NCBI RefSeq assembly: GCF_033115175.1
Contig: NC_084831.1
Span: 76,145,502 to 76,209,501, forward strand
Direction of reading: 5' to 3'
From: Lepus europaeus
Taxonomy: Eukaryota; Chordata; Mammalia; Lagomorpha; Leporidae
DNA: 64,000 nucleotides
Shown here: positions 22,974 to 34,960 of the stretch, in pieces
Layout of the letters: every line of letters begins with the position of its first letter
How positions within the stretch are numbered: the first letter of the stretch is position 1
Notes under the pieces: model-generated
What the model was told of the DNA's origin: nothing
Databases searched by the model: none
What the model saw: only the letters and a program-made list of their open reading frames with translations
Program-made: the position numbers and the translations under genes

Positions 22974-23777
22974 CTGCTAGAGATTGAATTGCATCCTCCC
23001 AAAATATATGTATTGAAGCTCTAACTTACAGTGGGACTGTATTTGGAAATAGTGCCTTTCAGATATAATGAAGGGAGATAGGGATGGAGACAGACAGAGA
23101 GACTGAGAGAGAGAAGGAGAGAAAGAGAGAGAAACTCGATTCCTCTTCGTATGCTGTAAGCTCCCTGTGGAAAGGCCACATAAGCACACACTAGGAAGGC
23201 CAGCTTTATAGAGCCCACCCGTGGCCACCTGGAATGAAATCGCTCTCTCTCTCTCTCTCTGTAAATATTTATTTCTTTTGCAAAAGGATTTATTTGTTTA
23301 CTTGAAAGTCAGAGTTACAGAGAGAAAGAGAGAGAGAGAGAGAGGGAGAGGGAGTGAGAGAGAGAATCTTCCATCTGTTGGTTCACTGCCTAAATGGCCA
23401 ATAACCACCAGGGCTGGGCCAGACTGAAGACAGGAGCTAGGAGCTTCTTCCTTGTATACCACGTAGGTGCAGCAGCCCAAGTGCTTGGGCCATCCTCCGC
23501 TGCTATCTCAGGCACATTAGCAGGAAGCTGGTCTGGAAGTAGAGCAGCCGGGTCTTGAACCAGTAGCCACTTGGGATGCCAATGTTGCAGAGGCAGCTTT
23601 ACCTGCTATGCCACAATGCCTGCCTCATAACTCTGACTTTCAAATAAATAAATAATCATAAAAAGTAAAAGATCTTGATCTGAATGTCCCAGGCTTGACT
23701 GTCAGGAAATGAATCTCTGCTGTTTAAGACGACCAGTCTATGATATTTCGTCTTCACAGTTGAAGAGACTAAGACAA
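22974..23777 (+). mobile_element. MLT1 (MaLR) LTR, interrupted
   Basis: The 5' part (AGAGATTGAATTGCATCCTCCCAAAATAT, GGGACTGTATTTGGAAATAG, GAAAGGCCACATAAGCACAC) and the 3' part (CTGCTGTTTAAGACGACCAGTCTATGATATT, GAGACTAAGACA) are the two ends of MLT1. SINE sequence at about 23235-23690 separates them. MLT1 is an old placental-wide LTR family. Confidence 0.8.
23235..23670 (-). mobile_element. C-SINE (minus) inside SINE-derived tail, nested in MLT1
   Basis: A minus-strand SINE body (TTTGTTTACTTGAAAGTCAGAGTTACAG ... GGCAGCTTTACCTGCTATGCCACAATGCC, about 23275-23622) is framed by plus-strand SINE-end sequence: CGCTCTCTCTCTCTCTCTGTAA before it, and ACTCTGACTTTCAAATAAATAAATAATC after it. The simplest reading is a SINE inserted into the 3' end of a truncated plus-strand SINE. 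Confidence 0.7.
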
Positions 23778-23778
23778 G

Positions 23779-24095
23779 TTTTCAAAGATTTATTTATTAA
23801 TTTTGAAAGAGTTACGGAGTGAGGGAGATGGGGCAGGGAGAGAGAATCTTCGACCTGCTGGTTCACTCCTCTAATGTCTGGAAACAGCCAGCTCTTGGCC
23901 AAGCTGATGCCAGGAGCCAGGAGCTTCTTCTGAGTCTCTATGTGGACTCAGGGGCCCAAGCACTTGGGCTGTTTTCTGCTGCCTGCCCATGGGCATTAGC
24001 AGGGAGTTGGATAGGAAGTGGAGCACCTGGGACTCTAATTGGTGCTCATATGGAATGCCAGCATTGCAGACAGTGGCTTCATCCACTATGACACA
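23779..24095 (-). mobile_element. C-SINE
   Basis: TTCAAAGATTTATTTATTAATTTTGAAAGAG start, GGGGCCCAAGCACTTGGGC body and a CACTATGACACACCCC head complement, inserted exactly at the 3' end of the MLT1 LTR. Confidence 0.85.
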
Positions 24096-24169
24096 CCCCT
24101 GAGCCTAAGGCAATCTTAACTCCTACTATCCCCAAAACTTGCTTACGTGAGTCTGTAGACATCAGTTTC

Positions 24170-24600
24170 TCTCCTGTTCCTTGAGAACACCAGGTGTGCT
24201 TTTATCTTTCTAGCTGCTGCTTCTGCCTGGATTTCTTTTTAGACAGGCATTCTACATGATTGATATGCTTTCCACCTTCAAATCTTTTCTCTTATGTCAT
24301 TTTCTCAATGAGTTCTTTTGAGATCAGTCTGTTTATTATTATTATCCACCACTTCCCCAGCCTGGATCATTCTGAATCCCTTTACATTGTTTTATATTTT
24401 AATTATTTTTTTCTGATAGCAATCATCACCTTTTCTGATTCAATCATCATCAGGTTATATATTTATTTATGTCTGTTAATTTATTATCTGTCCTTTTCTC
24501 TTTTGTTCACTGGTGTTTTCCAATTGTATAGAATACTACTTGTACAAAATAGATGCTCAGTATACATTTGGTAAATAAATGAACACATTTTTACAAAGCA
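24170..24600 (+). mobile_element. L2 LINE 3'-end relic (probable)
   Basis: TTCCTTGAGAACACCAGGTGTGC, TCATTTTCTCAATGAG and the end TAGATGCTCAGTATACATTTGGTAAATAAATGAA have the order and wording of the L2 3' region. It is highly diverged. Confidence 0.55.
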
Positions 24601-24689
24601 ATTTTTAAAAGATTTCTTGGTAATAATGCTTTTCATATACTTCATTAGATTTAACTATAGCATATGGAGTTTTTGCATTCATCTTTACT

Positions 24690-24825
24690 TATTCATTTAT
24701 CTTTACAGCAGTATTTCTTAAGCATTGTTATGTACTGTGCTGGAAATTGTGAACAGGAGTTGAGAAAGACAGGCATAATTCCTGTCCTTAGGGAATGTAT
24801 AGCTGCAGGGTCATAAATGATGACC
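24690..24825 (+). mobile_element. Ancient MIR/L2-type repeat
   Basis: GTTATGTACTGTGCTGGAAATTGTGAACAGG then AAAGACAGGCATAATTCCTGTCC is the same module type as at 19010. Confidence 0.5.
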
Positions 24826-24870
24826 TTGATCAATGGTTTCAATTTTCAAAGAAAGTTTCAGAAGACTTTT

Positions 24871-25165
24871 AAAAACATGTTTTTATTTATTTGAAAATCA
24901 GTATTACAGAGAGAGATGGAGACACACACACACACACACAGATCTTTAATTTGCTGGTTTGCTCTGCAGATGATGGCCACAACAGCCAGGATTTGTCCAT
25001 GGGTAGCAGGTACCAAACACTTGGGCCATCTTCTGCTGCTTTTCCCAGGCCATTAGTGGAGAGCTGTATGAGAAATGTATCAACCATGACTCGAACTGGT
25101 ACCCATACGGGATACCAGCATCACAAGTGGAGGCTTTACTCACTATGCCACAACACCAGTATCTT
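24871..25165 (-). mobile_element. C-SINE
   Basis: Inverse SINE with TTTTTATTTATTTGAAAATCAG, a (CA)n expansion at about 24925-24940 and ACTTGGGCCATCTTCTGCTGCTTTTCC. The 11-bp duplication AGAAGACTTTT at 24860-24870 and 25166-25176 is perfect. Confidence 0.93.
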
Positions 25166-25445
25166 AGAAGACTTTTTAATCAACTCATTTACATAGAAAA
25201 CATCAATCTTGTTTAATTTGAAGATGGATGAGAAAATAGTACTCTCGCTCTCTGGGCCCAGAAGTCATTGATAACTCTTCATTTTCTAGCTTGACTTCCT
25301 GAAGAACATTAATGACTTGACCGATTCTTTGTTCATGTAGCAGGGTTGGGGGATATCTGGCCCAGAGGCTGTGTAAGGCCTGTGAAATCATTTGGTCTGG
25401 CCCTGCCAATGCAATTGCAAGTGCGACTCAAAATTCAATAAATTT

Positions 25446-26285
25446 CAAGTAGGCTAATTTTTTAAGTTAACAATGGTTTATTGGTGTTGTGAACTTCATA
25501 GGAGTTTAAATTAAATATATGACATTGTTTATATGTTCTGCTATGTTCATCTTATATTTAAGCTCTTCACAAGAAACTGTCACTACATAAACCCTCCTAT
25601 TCATACAGATAAAAATGGTCTTTGAATTCTGATTTTTATGGCTAATTGTAGGACATATATGCTGCAGACTATGTAGCATTGCTACTGATCCAGGAGATAA
25701 CACTATGAATAAATTTTAATTAGGCATTTTATATTTTTGGCATTTCTTTTTTATGGAAGCTTTTATTTAATGAATACAAATTTCATAGGTACAGCTTTAG
25801 GAATATAATGATTCTTCCCCCCATACCCACCTTCCCACCTCCACTCCTGTCCCACCTCCTACTCTCTCTCCCATCCCATTCTTCATTAAGTTTTGTTTTT
25901 AATTAACTTTATATACAAAAGGCCAACTCTATGCTAAGTAAAGATTTCAACAATTTGTACCCCCCCACACACAAAAAGTATAAAGTAGTTTGAAAACAAG
26001 GTTTACCGCGAATTCTATAAGACAACTCATTAAAGACAGAAGTCCTACATGGGGAGTAAGCACACAATGCCTCCTGTTGTTGATTTAACAATTAGCACTC
26101 TTATGTATGACATTAGTGATCACACGAGGCTCTTGACATGAGGTGCCAAGGCTATGGAAGCCTTTTGAGTCCAAAAACTCCATCAGCATTCCCAGTGGAA
26201 AGAAGGGGCCATCAAAGGAGGATGTATTCTTCTCTGAAGGGAGGAGAAAGTTTCCACTTTGCTCAAGTAGGCTAATTTTTAAGTT
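25446..26285 (-). mobile_element. L1 3' end with probable 3' transduction
   Basis: The minus-strand L1 3' UTR (about 25753-26263) has the C-rich tract CCCCCATACCCACC and AAAGATTTCAACAATTTG. Its end (ATAAAAAAG at about 25745-25752) is followed, in element direction, by about 275 bp of non-L1 sequence. That sequence ends near an AATAAA at 25477-25482. A 23-bp flank (25446-25468) recurs as 22 bp at 26264-26285 with a one-base length difference. The whole looks like one insertion in which the L1 transcript read past its own signal. No extra A-tail is left at 25469. Confidence 0.6.
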
Positions 26286-27805
26286 GATAATTTTGTGTGA
26301 CCCATGGATGATGTTAAAATATCCAAATGGACCTTGGCAGAAAAAATATGCCCCACCTCTGCAAGGAAAGCAGAGGCAGGTTTGGCTTTAGGAAAGCTGA
26401 GATTTAGATCACGACCTCTTCTGTGTTGTTCTAAATTTGCATACTGTGCTAGACATTGACTTTTTGAACTAGCTGAAGTCAATAGAGACTCAGAAGTTTT
26501 GCCTTGTAAATGCAGTTTGTGATTATAGTTGTTAAGAGTATTACATTGCAAATGTCATTTATAAGAGCTTGTTAACTAATACAAGTTAACTTGATATTTT
26601 CTGTAATAATCACAAATGAATTTCTTGGAGAGTTTTTATCTGTAAATTTTTTTACTCATTTAAAGTGAACAAATTTCATGTATTTCATATAAACAAATTT
26701 AGGTGCATAGTGGTACTTCCCACTCTTCTCTCCCTCTCACCCACACTCCTAACCTCCCTCCTACATCCTTTCTTAGTCTTTATTTTAACTTTTAAAATGA
26801 CATACTTTCAGTTCATTTTATAATCAGAAGCTTAACCCTCTACTAAGTAGAGAATTCAAAAATTAGCATAAGAAAACAAAACAAAATAAAACACCACTGT
26901 TCTTCAACAGTAGAGACAAGGGTTATAAACAATAATCAAATTTCAAAGTGTCACGTTCATACATATACATTACATTTTTTGTACTGTATAAGTCACCATG
27001 TATCAGGGAAAATGTATAATTTTTGTCTTTTGGGGACTGGCTTATTTCACTAAGTATAGTGATTTTCAATTGCATCTATTTTGATCCAAAAAAATAGGAT
27101 TTCATTCTTTTTATGGATGAGTAGTATTCCATAGTGTATATATGCCACATTTTCTTTATCCAATTATCTGTTGATGGATTCCTGGGTTGATTTCATATCT
27201 TAGCTATTGTGAGTTGAGTTGCTATAACCATGGGAGTACAGATAATTCTTTCACATGCTGATTTCATTTCATTTGGGTAAATTCCCAGGAGTGGGATTGC
27301 TGGATCATATGGTAGATCTGTTTTCAGATTTCTGAGGAATCATCATACCATCTTCCATAATAGTTGTACTAGTTTACAGTCCTGCCAACAGTGATTAGGG
27401 TACCCTTTTCCCCACATCTTCACTAGCCTGTATTGGTATTTGATTTCTGTATGATAATTATTCTAACTGGGGTGAGGTGAAGCCTCATTCTGATTTTTAT
27501 TTGTATTTCCCTGATGGCTAGTGGTCCTGCACACTTTTTCTTGTGACCGTTGGCCATTTGAATTTTATCACTTGAAAAATGCCTGCTCAAGTCTTTTGCC
27601 CATTCCTAATTGATTATTTTGTTTTTGTTTTTGTTGAGTTTCTTGAGTTCCTTACAGATTTTTGGATATTAATACTTTATTAGTTTCATACTTTGCAAAT
27701 ATTTTCTCCCTTTCTGTTGGTTGGCACTTCACTTTGTTGTGTGTTTCCTTAGTAGTGCAGAAGTCTCTTAGCTGCTTGTAATACCAGCTGTCTATTATAG
27801 CTTTT

Positions 27806-28131
27806 TTTTTTTTTTTTGACAGGCAGAGTGGATAGTGAGAGAGAGAGACAGAGAGAAAGGTCTTCCTTTGTCGTTGGTTCACCCTCCAATGGCTGCTGCA
27901 GCTGGCGTATCACGCTGATCCGAAGCCAGGAGCCAGGTGCTTCTCCTGGTCTCCCATGTGGGTGCAGGGCCCAAGGACTTGGGCCATCCTCCACTGCCTT
28001 CCCAGGCCATAGCATAGAGCTGGCCTAGAAGAGGGGCAACCAGGATAGAATCCAGCACCTCAACCGGGACTAGAATCCGGTGTGCTGGCACCGCGAGGTG
28101 GAGGATTAGCCTGTTAAGCCACAGCACCGGC
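27806..28131 (-). mobile_element. Young C-SINE nested in L1
   Basis: T-run, TGACAGGCAGAGTGGATAG, body with GGGCCCAAGGACTTGGGCC and GCCACAGCACCGGC. The 14-bp duplication CTATTATAGCTTTT at 27792-27805 and 28132-28145 is perfect. Confidence 0.96.
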
Positions 28132-28784
28132 CTATTATAGCTTTTATTGTTTGTGCTTCTGAGGTCCTTTGCAAGAAGTCTGACTATGTCAATGTCTTGA
28201 AGAGTTTCCCCAATGTTCTCTAGCAATATGATGGTATCAGTTCGTAGACTTGGATCCTTGATCAATTGTGAGTTTACTTTTGTATAAAGTGTAAATTAGA
28301 GGTCTTGTTTCATACTTCTGCACAAAGTAATCCATTTCTCCCAGCACAAATTTGTGGAAGAGACTGTTCTTTTTCCAGAGGTTGATTTTTAGCTCCTTTG
28401 TTAAGGATTAGTTGATTGTAGATGTGTGGATTGATTTCTCAGGTTTTTATTCTGTTTCATTGGTATACAAGTCTATTTTTGTGCCAGTACCAGACTGTTT
28501 TAACTGTAACTTCCCTGTAATACATCTTGAAACCTGGTATTGTGATTCCTGTAGCTTTGTTTTTGTTGTTTAAGATCATTTTAGCTATTTGGGGTCTTGT
28601 AGTTTCATATGAATTTTAGAATTATCTCATCTAGATATGAAAAGAATGTCATTGATATTTTAATTGGTATCATGTTGATCTGTAAATTGCTTTTGGTAGT
28701 ATGGACATTTTGATGATATTGATTCTTCCAATCCATGAACATGGAAGATTCTTCCACTTTTTGAGTTTTCTGTAATTTCTTTTT

Positions 28785-28838
28785 TTTAAAGTACTTTTAT
28801 TTACTTATTTGAAAGTCACAGTTACACAGAGAAAGAAG

Positions 28839-28881
<43 letters not shown>

Positions 28882-29140
28882 TCTTCCATTCCTCTAGTTC
28901 ATTCCCCAATTGACTGCAACAGCTGGAGCTGCACCAATCCAAAGTAGTAGCCAGGAGCTTCTTCTGAGTCTCCCACATGGATACAGGGGCCCAAAGACTT
29001 GGGCCATCTTTTACTGCCTTCCCAGGCTGTAGCAGAGAGTTAGATTGGAAGTGGAGAAGCAGGGACTTGAACTGGTGACCATATGGGATGCTGACACTGT
29101 TGGCGGTGGCTTTACCTACTATACCACTGTGCTGGCCCCT
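28785..29140 (-). mobile_element. C-SINE nested in L1
   Basis: TTTACTTATTTGAAAGTCACAGTTACACAG, a long (GA)n tract and CCAAAGACTTGGGCCATC. Flanks CTGTAATTTCTTT and CTATAATTTCTTT are a duplication with one mismatch. Confidence 0.92.
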
Positions 29141-29774
29141 CTATAATTTCTTTATTACTGTTTTGTAGTTTTCATTGTAGAGATCTTTCTTAATCAAATT
29201 TATTCCAAGGTATTTAAATTTTTTGTGGATACTGTGAGTTGTCCTGATCTTGCAAATCTTTCTCAGTCATGGAATTGTCTATGTATACAAAGGCTGTCAA
29301 TTTTTATGTGTTGATTTTATATCCTGCAACTTTATCAAACTATGAGTTCCAATAGTCTCTTAGTAAAATTTTGGTTTCCCTATATATCGGATCATGTCAT
29401 ATGTAAACAAGGAAAATTTACTTTCTCCTTTCCAAATTTATCCCATTGTTTTCTTTTTCTTGCTAATGGTTCTGGCTAAAGCTTCCAAAACTATATTGAA
29501 TAGCAACAGTGAAAGTGAGTGTCCTTTCTGACCACAGTGGAATGAAGTTGGAACTTAACAACTTAAGAAACTGTAGAAAATATGCAAAAACATGGATTCT
29601 GAACAACATGCTTCTGAATTAAGAGTGGAGCATAGAAGAAGTAAAAAAGGAAATTTAAAAATTCCTGAAAATGATTGAAGATGACAACGCAGCATATCAA
29701 AACCTATGGGATACAGCAAAATTAGTGTTAAGAGGGATGTTTATAGTAATTTAATGCCTACATCAAGAAATTGG

Positions 29775-30115
29775 AGGGCTGGAACTGTAACAGAGCAAGT
29801 AAAGCTGCTGCCTGCAGTGCTATTCTCCCATTTGAATGCAGGTTCGAATCCCAGATGCTTCACTTTGGACCCAGATCTCTGCTATGTCCTGGGAAAGCAG
29901 TGGAAGATGGCCCAAATGCTTGGGCCCATGCACCTCTTGTGGAAGACCTGGAAGAAGCTCCTGGCTCCTGGCTTCAGATAGGCCTAGCTCTGACTATTGC
30001 AGCCAATTGCAAATGAATCAATGGATGGAAGGCTTCTCTCTCTCTTTGCCGCTGCCTCTGCCTCTGCCTCTCTGTAACTCTGCCTTTCAAACAAATAAAT
30101 CTTTAAAAAACAAAA
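29775..30115 (+). mobile_element. C-SINE nested in the inverted L1 arm
   Basis: AGGGCTGGAACTGTAACAGAG head, GAAGATGGCCCAAATGCTTGGG body and CTTTCAAACAAATAAATC tail. The duplication AAGAAATTGG lies at 29765-29774 and 30116-30125. Confidence 0.93.
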
Positions 30116-30939
30116 AAGAAATTGGGAAGGCATCGAATAAATGATCTAAGAATGCATCTCAAGCACTTAGAAAAACAAAACAAAATGAATGCAATATTAG
30201 TAGGATAACAGAAATAACTATAATTAGAGGAGAAATAAACAAAATTATAATAAAAAATACAAAAGACCAGTAAAATGAAGAGTCATGAAAACATAGAAAA
30301 CCTAAATAGGCGAATAACCAAGATGGAGACTGACTCAGTAATAAAGACTCTCTGAAAAAAGAAAAGTCCAGGACCAGATGGCTTCATTGGTGAATTTTAC
30401 TAAACTTTTAAAGAACTAATTTTATTTCTTCTCAAAGTATTCAAAAAAATTAAAAGGAGGGAATCCTCCCACACTCATTCTATGAAGCCAGTATCATATT
30501 AATTCCAAAACCAGAAAAAGATACAACAAAGAAAGAAAGTATAGACCACTATCACTGATAAACATAAATGCAAAGCTCTCCAACAAAATGTTAGCTAATT
30601 GAATCACAACATATCAGAAAGATCATTCACTTGGACTAAGTGGGATTTATCCTGGTGTGCAGGGATAGTACAACATACACAAATTAATAAATGTGATAAA
30701 TCACATTAAAAATTGAAGAATAAAAATCATATGATTTTCTCAATAGATGCAGAGAAAGCGTTTGATAAAATATAACATCATTTCATAATAAAAGCCTTAA
30801 GCAAATTAGATATAGAGGGAACATTCCATAATACAATCAAGGCAACATATGACAAATCCACAGTCCGCATCATATTGACTGGGGAAATTTTGGAACCATT
30901 TCTACTAAAATCTAGAGAATTTATATCTCAAGGGCATTT

Positions 30940-32670
30940 TTTTTCATGTAATCTGAGTCTTGAATAATAGGGTTTGCATGTTAACATACAACATCCTTGC
31001 ACTGCAGGGAAGATACTGCTAGTCTAGGGATATAGGGCAGCAATGACCCCCAAAAGAATTTTGGATTTTGCGGCAAGGACTAAAATTATTCCATGACCTT
31101 TATAGCAATTTAATTCTGAATCTTATTAAGAATTTCTCAAAAGGTCTTTGCTGTATTATCACATTTTACTATTCAAGTTACAGATTTCATATGAACTAGC
31201 AAATAACTTGTGTTCACATTTAATTTCTATTTTCATGAAATAATATAACATAATTTTAAATAATGTAATTATTAAAATTACATAATACTTTATAAAAATA
31301 GATAATATAAAAATGTCAAAAGGAAATATAAAAAATGAGTGGTAGAATGTTGATAAAATCTATTGTAGTGTGTAGGCTTTCCTATTCACTCTTTACTCAT
31401 CTGTCTTACCCAGAGCATCTTCCAGTCTAGAAAATTCCCTTCAGTTAAGTGGACTATGCATGTGTAGCATTTTTCATCCTTCTTACTATATTTTTACCGT
31501 GTCTTTTCTATGCTTAGATATGTTTAGATACACAAATCCTTATAATTGTATTACCATTGCCTGTAATATTACTAATGTGCTGTAGAGATTTGTAGCCTAG
31601 GAACCATAGATTCCACTGGGGAGTCTAGACCTCTAGTATGCTATACCATCTTGCCTTGCCTAAATGCGTTCTCTAATGTTTAATGCTATATATATCTCAG
31701 ACTTTGTCCCCTCTGTTAGGTAAGCCTAGTTGTACTTTTCCTAATGCAACTTCTGTATGAACCTACTTCAGATTCATATTGGTGTTCTCTGAACTTTTCA
31801 ACTCTACATTTTCTTTCATGTAATTTCCTCTATTTTATTGAGTGACTCCTTTTCTTTTCTGATGAGATAGCAGTAGACGGGAATTTTTGAAGTCCTTTTA
31901 TCTTTTCAAGACATTTAGCCATTTTTAATTTAAAACATAAGTTTCCTGCCTAATCAACTTTCCAGTTACAAATCACTCCCTTGGTAAAACGTCCAGTTTA
32001 AAAATGAATTCTGGCCCACTCAGTCCTTTTCATTTAAAGGTTGGGTCAACAGGAATGTACCAGGCTTGAAGAGGGCTTGATTCTGATGGCTCTTTCATTC
32101 TCTCCTTCCCACTCCACATCTCCCAACAATCTCATAGATTTTACTTTTTTCCTTCAAAAGATTTCTGCAAGCAAATAGCAGCTGCCAGCAAATTGCCACC
32201 CTCACTAAGTTCTTTAAAAATACTGTTCTGTCTAGAATGTTTGTCTTTTCATATATATTTGGTTCTTTTTAGAATGAATTTTCTTGGGACTGTGCTCTTG
32301 GTTAACACCTTCTGTTACATAGGTCAATGCTCATCTTGGTTGTCATATCTATAAGAAATCTCTGAACCTACCAAGTCCCAAGCCCAAGACATTTTAACTG
32401 TCCTTTCTCAGTGCACAGATTTATCATGGAACAAAATGATGATAATACAATTTTATTATTTGTGTGTGTTTTTCTATAATCTGCACTAGATATTTAGCTT
32501 TTTGGATGATAGAACTTGTCTATTCAATTTAATTCATCTATGCAATGGCAAATTATATGGCATTCAATGACTAAATTATGTAGTAATAAAATAATGAGTC
32601 ACAAACAACTTGTTCTTTATAATGAAATATATCACACTTATGAAAGTAAAGAAAATATGTACCATATTAT
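30940..32670. other. No recognised gene or repeat
   Basis: AT-rich sequence with a very AT-rich patch at about 31230-31330. No element boundaries or convincing frames are seen. Confidence 0.45.
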
Positions 32671-32675
32671 AAATA

Positions 32676-33015
32676 AATTGGGGTCAACTTTATGGTGCAA
32701 CAGGTAAAGCCACTGTCCATGATGCCATCTTCCCTTATGAGCAACCAGTTCAAATCTTGGCTGCTCTGCTTCCAGTCCAGCTCCTTGCTAATGTGCCTGG
32801 GAAGGCAGCAGAAAATGGCTTAAGTACTTTGGACCCTGCCACCATGTGAAAGACCTGGATGGAGTTCCTGGTTCATGACTTCAGCCTGTTTAGCTTTGGT
32901 TATTTATAGCCATTTAGTGAGTGAACCAGTGGATGGAAAATTTCTTTTTCTCTCTTTCTTTTCCTCTCTCTGTAACTCTGCCTTTCAAATAATTAAAAAT
33001 AAAATATTAATAAAA
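32676..33015 (+). mobile_element. C-SINE
   Basis: GGGGTCAACTTTATGGTGCAACAGGTAAAGCC head, GAAAATGGCTTAAGTACTTTGG body and TAACTCTGCCTTTCAAATAATTAAAAAT tail. Confidence 0.85.
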
Positions 33016-33049
33016 CAGTAAACTGAGCCATGGTATAACCTAAGAAATA

Positions 33050-33340
33050 GAATATAGGTGCAGGTGTTTCACCTAGTGGTTAAGATATTGGTTGACACCC
33101 CTGTGTCCCACGTCACTGATACAAGCTTTCTTATAATGAAGATACTGGAAGAGACAGTGGTGACGACTCAAATAATTGGGTTCCTGCTGACCACATGGGA
33201 GATCTGAATTCCTAGCTCCTGGGTTCTAGTTGATACAGTCTTGGACACTGTGGGCATTTGGGGAGTGCATCAGTGGATGGAAGTTCTGTCTCTTTGTCCA
33301 TCTCTCTGCTTCTCAAAAATAATTATAAAAAATAAATATC
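33050..33340 (+). mobile_element. Older tRNA-derived SINE subfamily
   Basis: The head GCAGGTGTTTCACCTAGTGGTTAAGATATTGG matches the subtype seen at 16128. CAAATAATTGGGTTCCTGC and CATTTGGGGAGTG follow. Confidence 0.8.
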
Positions 33341-33829
33341 GAAGATAACATAGAACCCCTCAATGTAATCCTTCTCTGAAATTTTATCTACATTGGTGCA
33401 TAGAGCTGACATTTTATTTTGTAATAGTATGTCATATTTTATGTAATGACATTCCAAATGATGGAGTGCTTTGCCATTTCCAGATTTTTATGTACTCAAA
33501 AATGATACCATGTACTTAGGGAAGAAAATCTCCATGCAAGTGTTTCCCTTGGTTACATAACAGAGTCTATCTGCTGATTAAGAGAATATGAAAATACCCA
33601 ACTTTAGGGGGTGACAGCAAAATGTTTCTAAACAGTTATACCAATTATACACATTCCAGTGATAGATGAGAATTGCTGTGACTCCAGGTCTCAGAAAATG
33701 CCAGTATTGCCCAACCTCCAATTCCCCCATCATCACCTCATACAAATGAAAAGATACAGATCTAGTTTTAATGTGATTCCTTCTGTTAATTTTGCATTAA
33801 TTTAGAAACTAGGTAAAACTTTGATTTTT

Positions 33830-34960
33830 CATATGATTAAGAACTTGTATTTTTCTTATTCTATGAAATGCTCATTCATTCTTTTGATTAATTTTCTATC
33901 AGGCTGCTTGTAGTTTTTGCTGTATACACTACATGTGTATCAAATGTTTCCTTGGGTTGTCTTAATATTTTTATATGTTGATATTCACATTTAAGTCTTT
34001 AATCCACTTTTGCAATTTATGAATTATTGATCCAATTTTTTCTTTTATTAGAACCAATTATCTCAGGATAGTTTATTAAAGATGAATTTAACAGCACATC
34101 CTTTCTATTCTGATATAGAATTCTGCATCTTCATAAATCAACTGTCTTTAAATGCATGGTGATTTTCAAAGCTCTCTATTTTGTTCCAACTGAATATTTG
34201 CTTAGCACCATGCCAATACACTGTCTGGATATATTAGTTTAATAATAAATCTTGATATGTTTGCTTTTTCTTTCTGACTTCATTCAATCTACTTCCTTCT
34301 TCTTTCTCAGGAACATCTAAATAATTCTTGGTTGTTTGGTTTTTCAAGCAAATTTTAGTTTCAGCTTATTAAATTCCATAAAAATTTCTATTGAAATTTT
34401 GGTTGGAATTGTATTGAACTTAGAATTCATCTTTTATGATATTGACTATTACAATCTGTAAAGTTGGCATTTTAATTTAAGTGCATTTAAAAATCCATTT
34501 GAATATGCCTTTTTTACATATTTATATAAAAAGACTTGCATTTTTTGGTTGGATCTATTCCTAGGCATTTTCAGAGCTTTATGGTATTAAAATGGCATAG
34601 TTGATGTTTCCCATATGTTGTCCAATATACTGTTCTTTTTGAATTCAGTTTGATATACTTCCATATCGGTTTTATGTTCGGTAATCTTGTTAAACTTTTA
34701 TTAATTTTAATAATCTATGGATTTTTCTAGAATTTCTGTATGGATTGTCATCTATAAATGGTTTGTTCTTTTATATTATTAATGCATATTATTTATTTTT
34801 GATATATTATTGGGCTTTCTAGGACTTCTAATTAAGAAAAGAATAAAAGTTACTGTACTGTTTTCTTTTTAATTCATAAATTTTTTTGGCTCATTTTCAT
34901 ATCTGCTTGCCCATTCTTTATGTTTTCTTGGTGCTTGCTCATATTTTCAAGCTTGAATTT
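33830..34960 (-). mobile_element. Ancient L1 (ORF2 antisense)
   Basis: TTTAAGTCTTTAATCCACTTTTGC, TGGAATTGTATTGAACTTAGAATTC and GATCTATTCCTAGGCATTTTC follow the antisense of L1 ORF2 in the right order. The divergence is much higher than in the 38.9-44 kb L1. Confidence 0.7.

Larger units (their letters stand above)
26640..30936. mobile_element. L1 with 5' inversion (twin-priming structure)
   Basis: Sequence 26640-29528 is L1 3' UTR and ORF2 C-terminal half on the minus strand, reaching up to the RQGC-LS-LLFNI block. From about 29529 the strand flips. Plus-strand ORF2 from the SDHSGMKLEL block at the endonuclease end through the GPDGF and SIDAEKAFDK blocks runs to the same RQG block at 30927-30937. 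The two arms together cover ORF2 contiguously with about 10 bases of overlap and share TCT at the junction. Frames are broken throughout. Three SINEs are nested in it. Confidence 0.85.
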
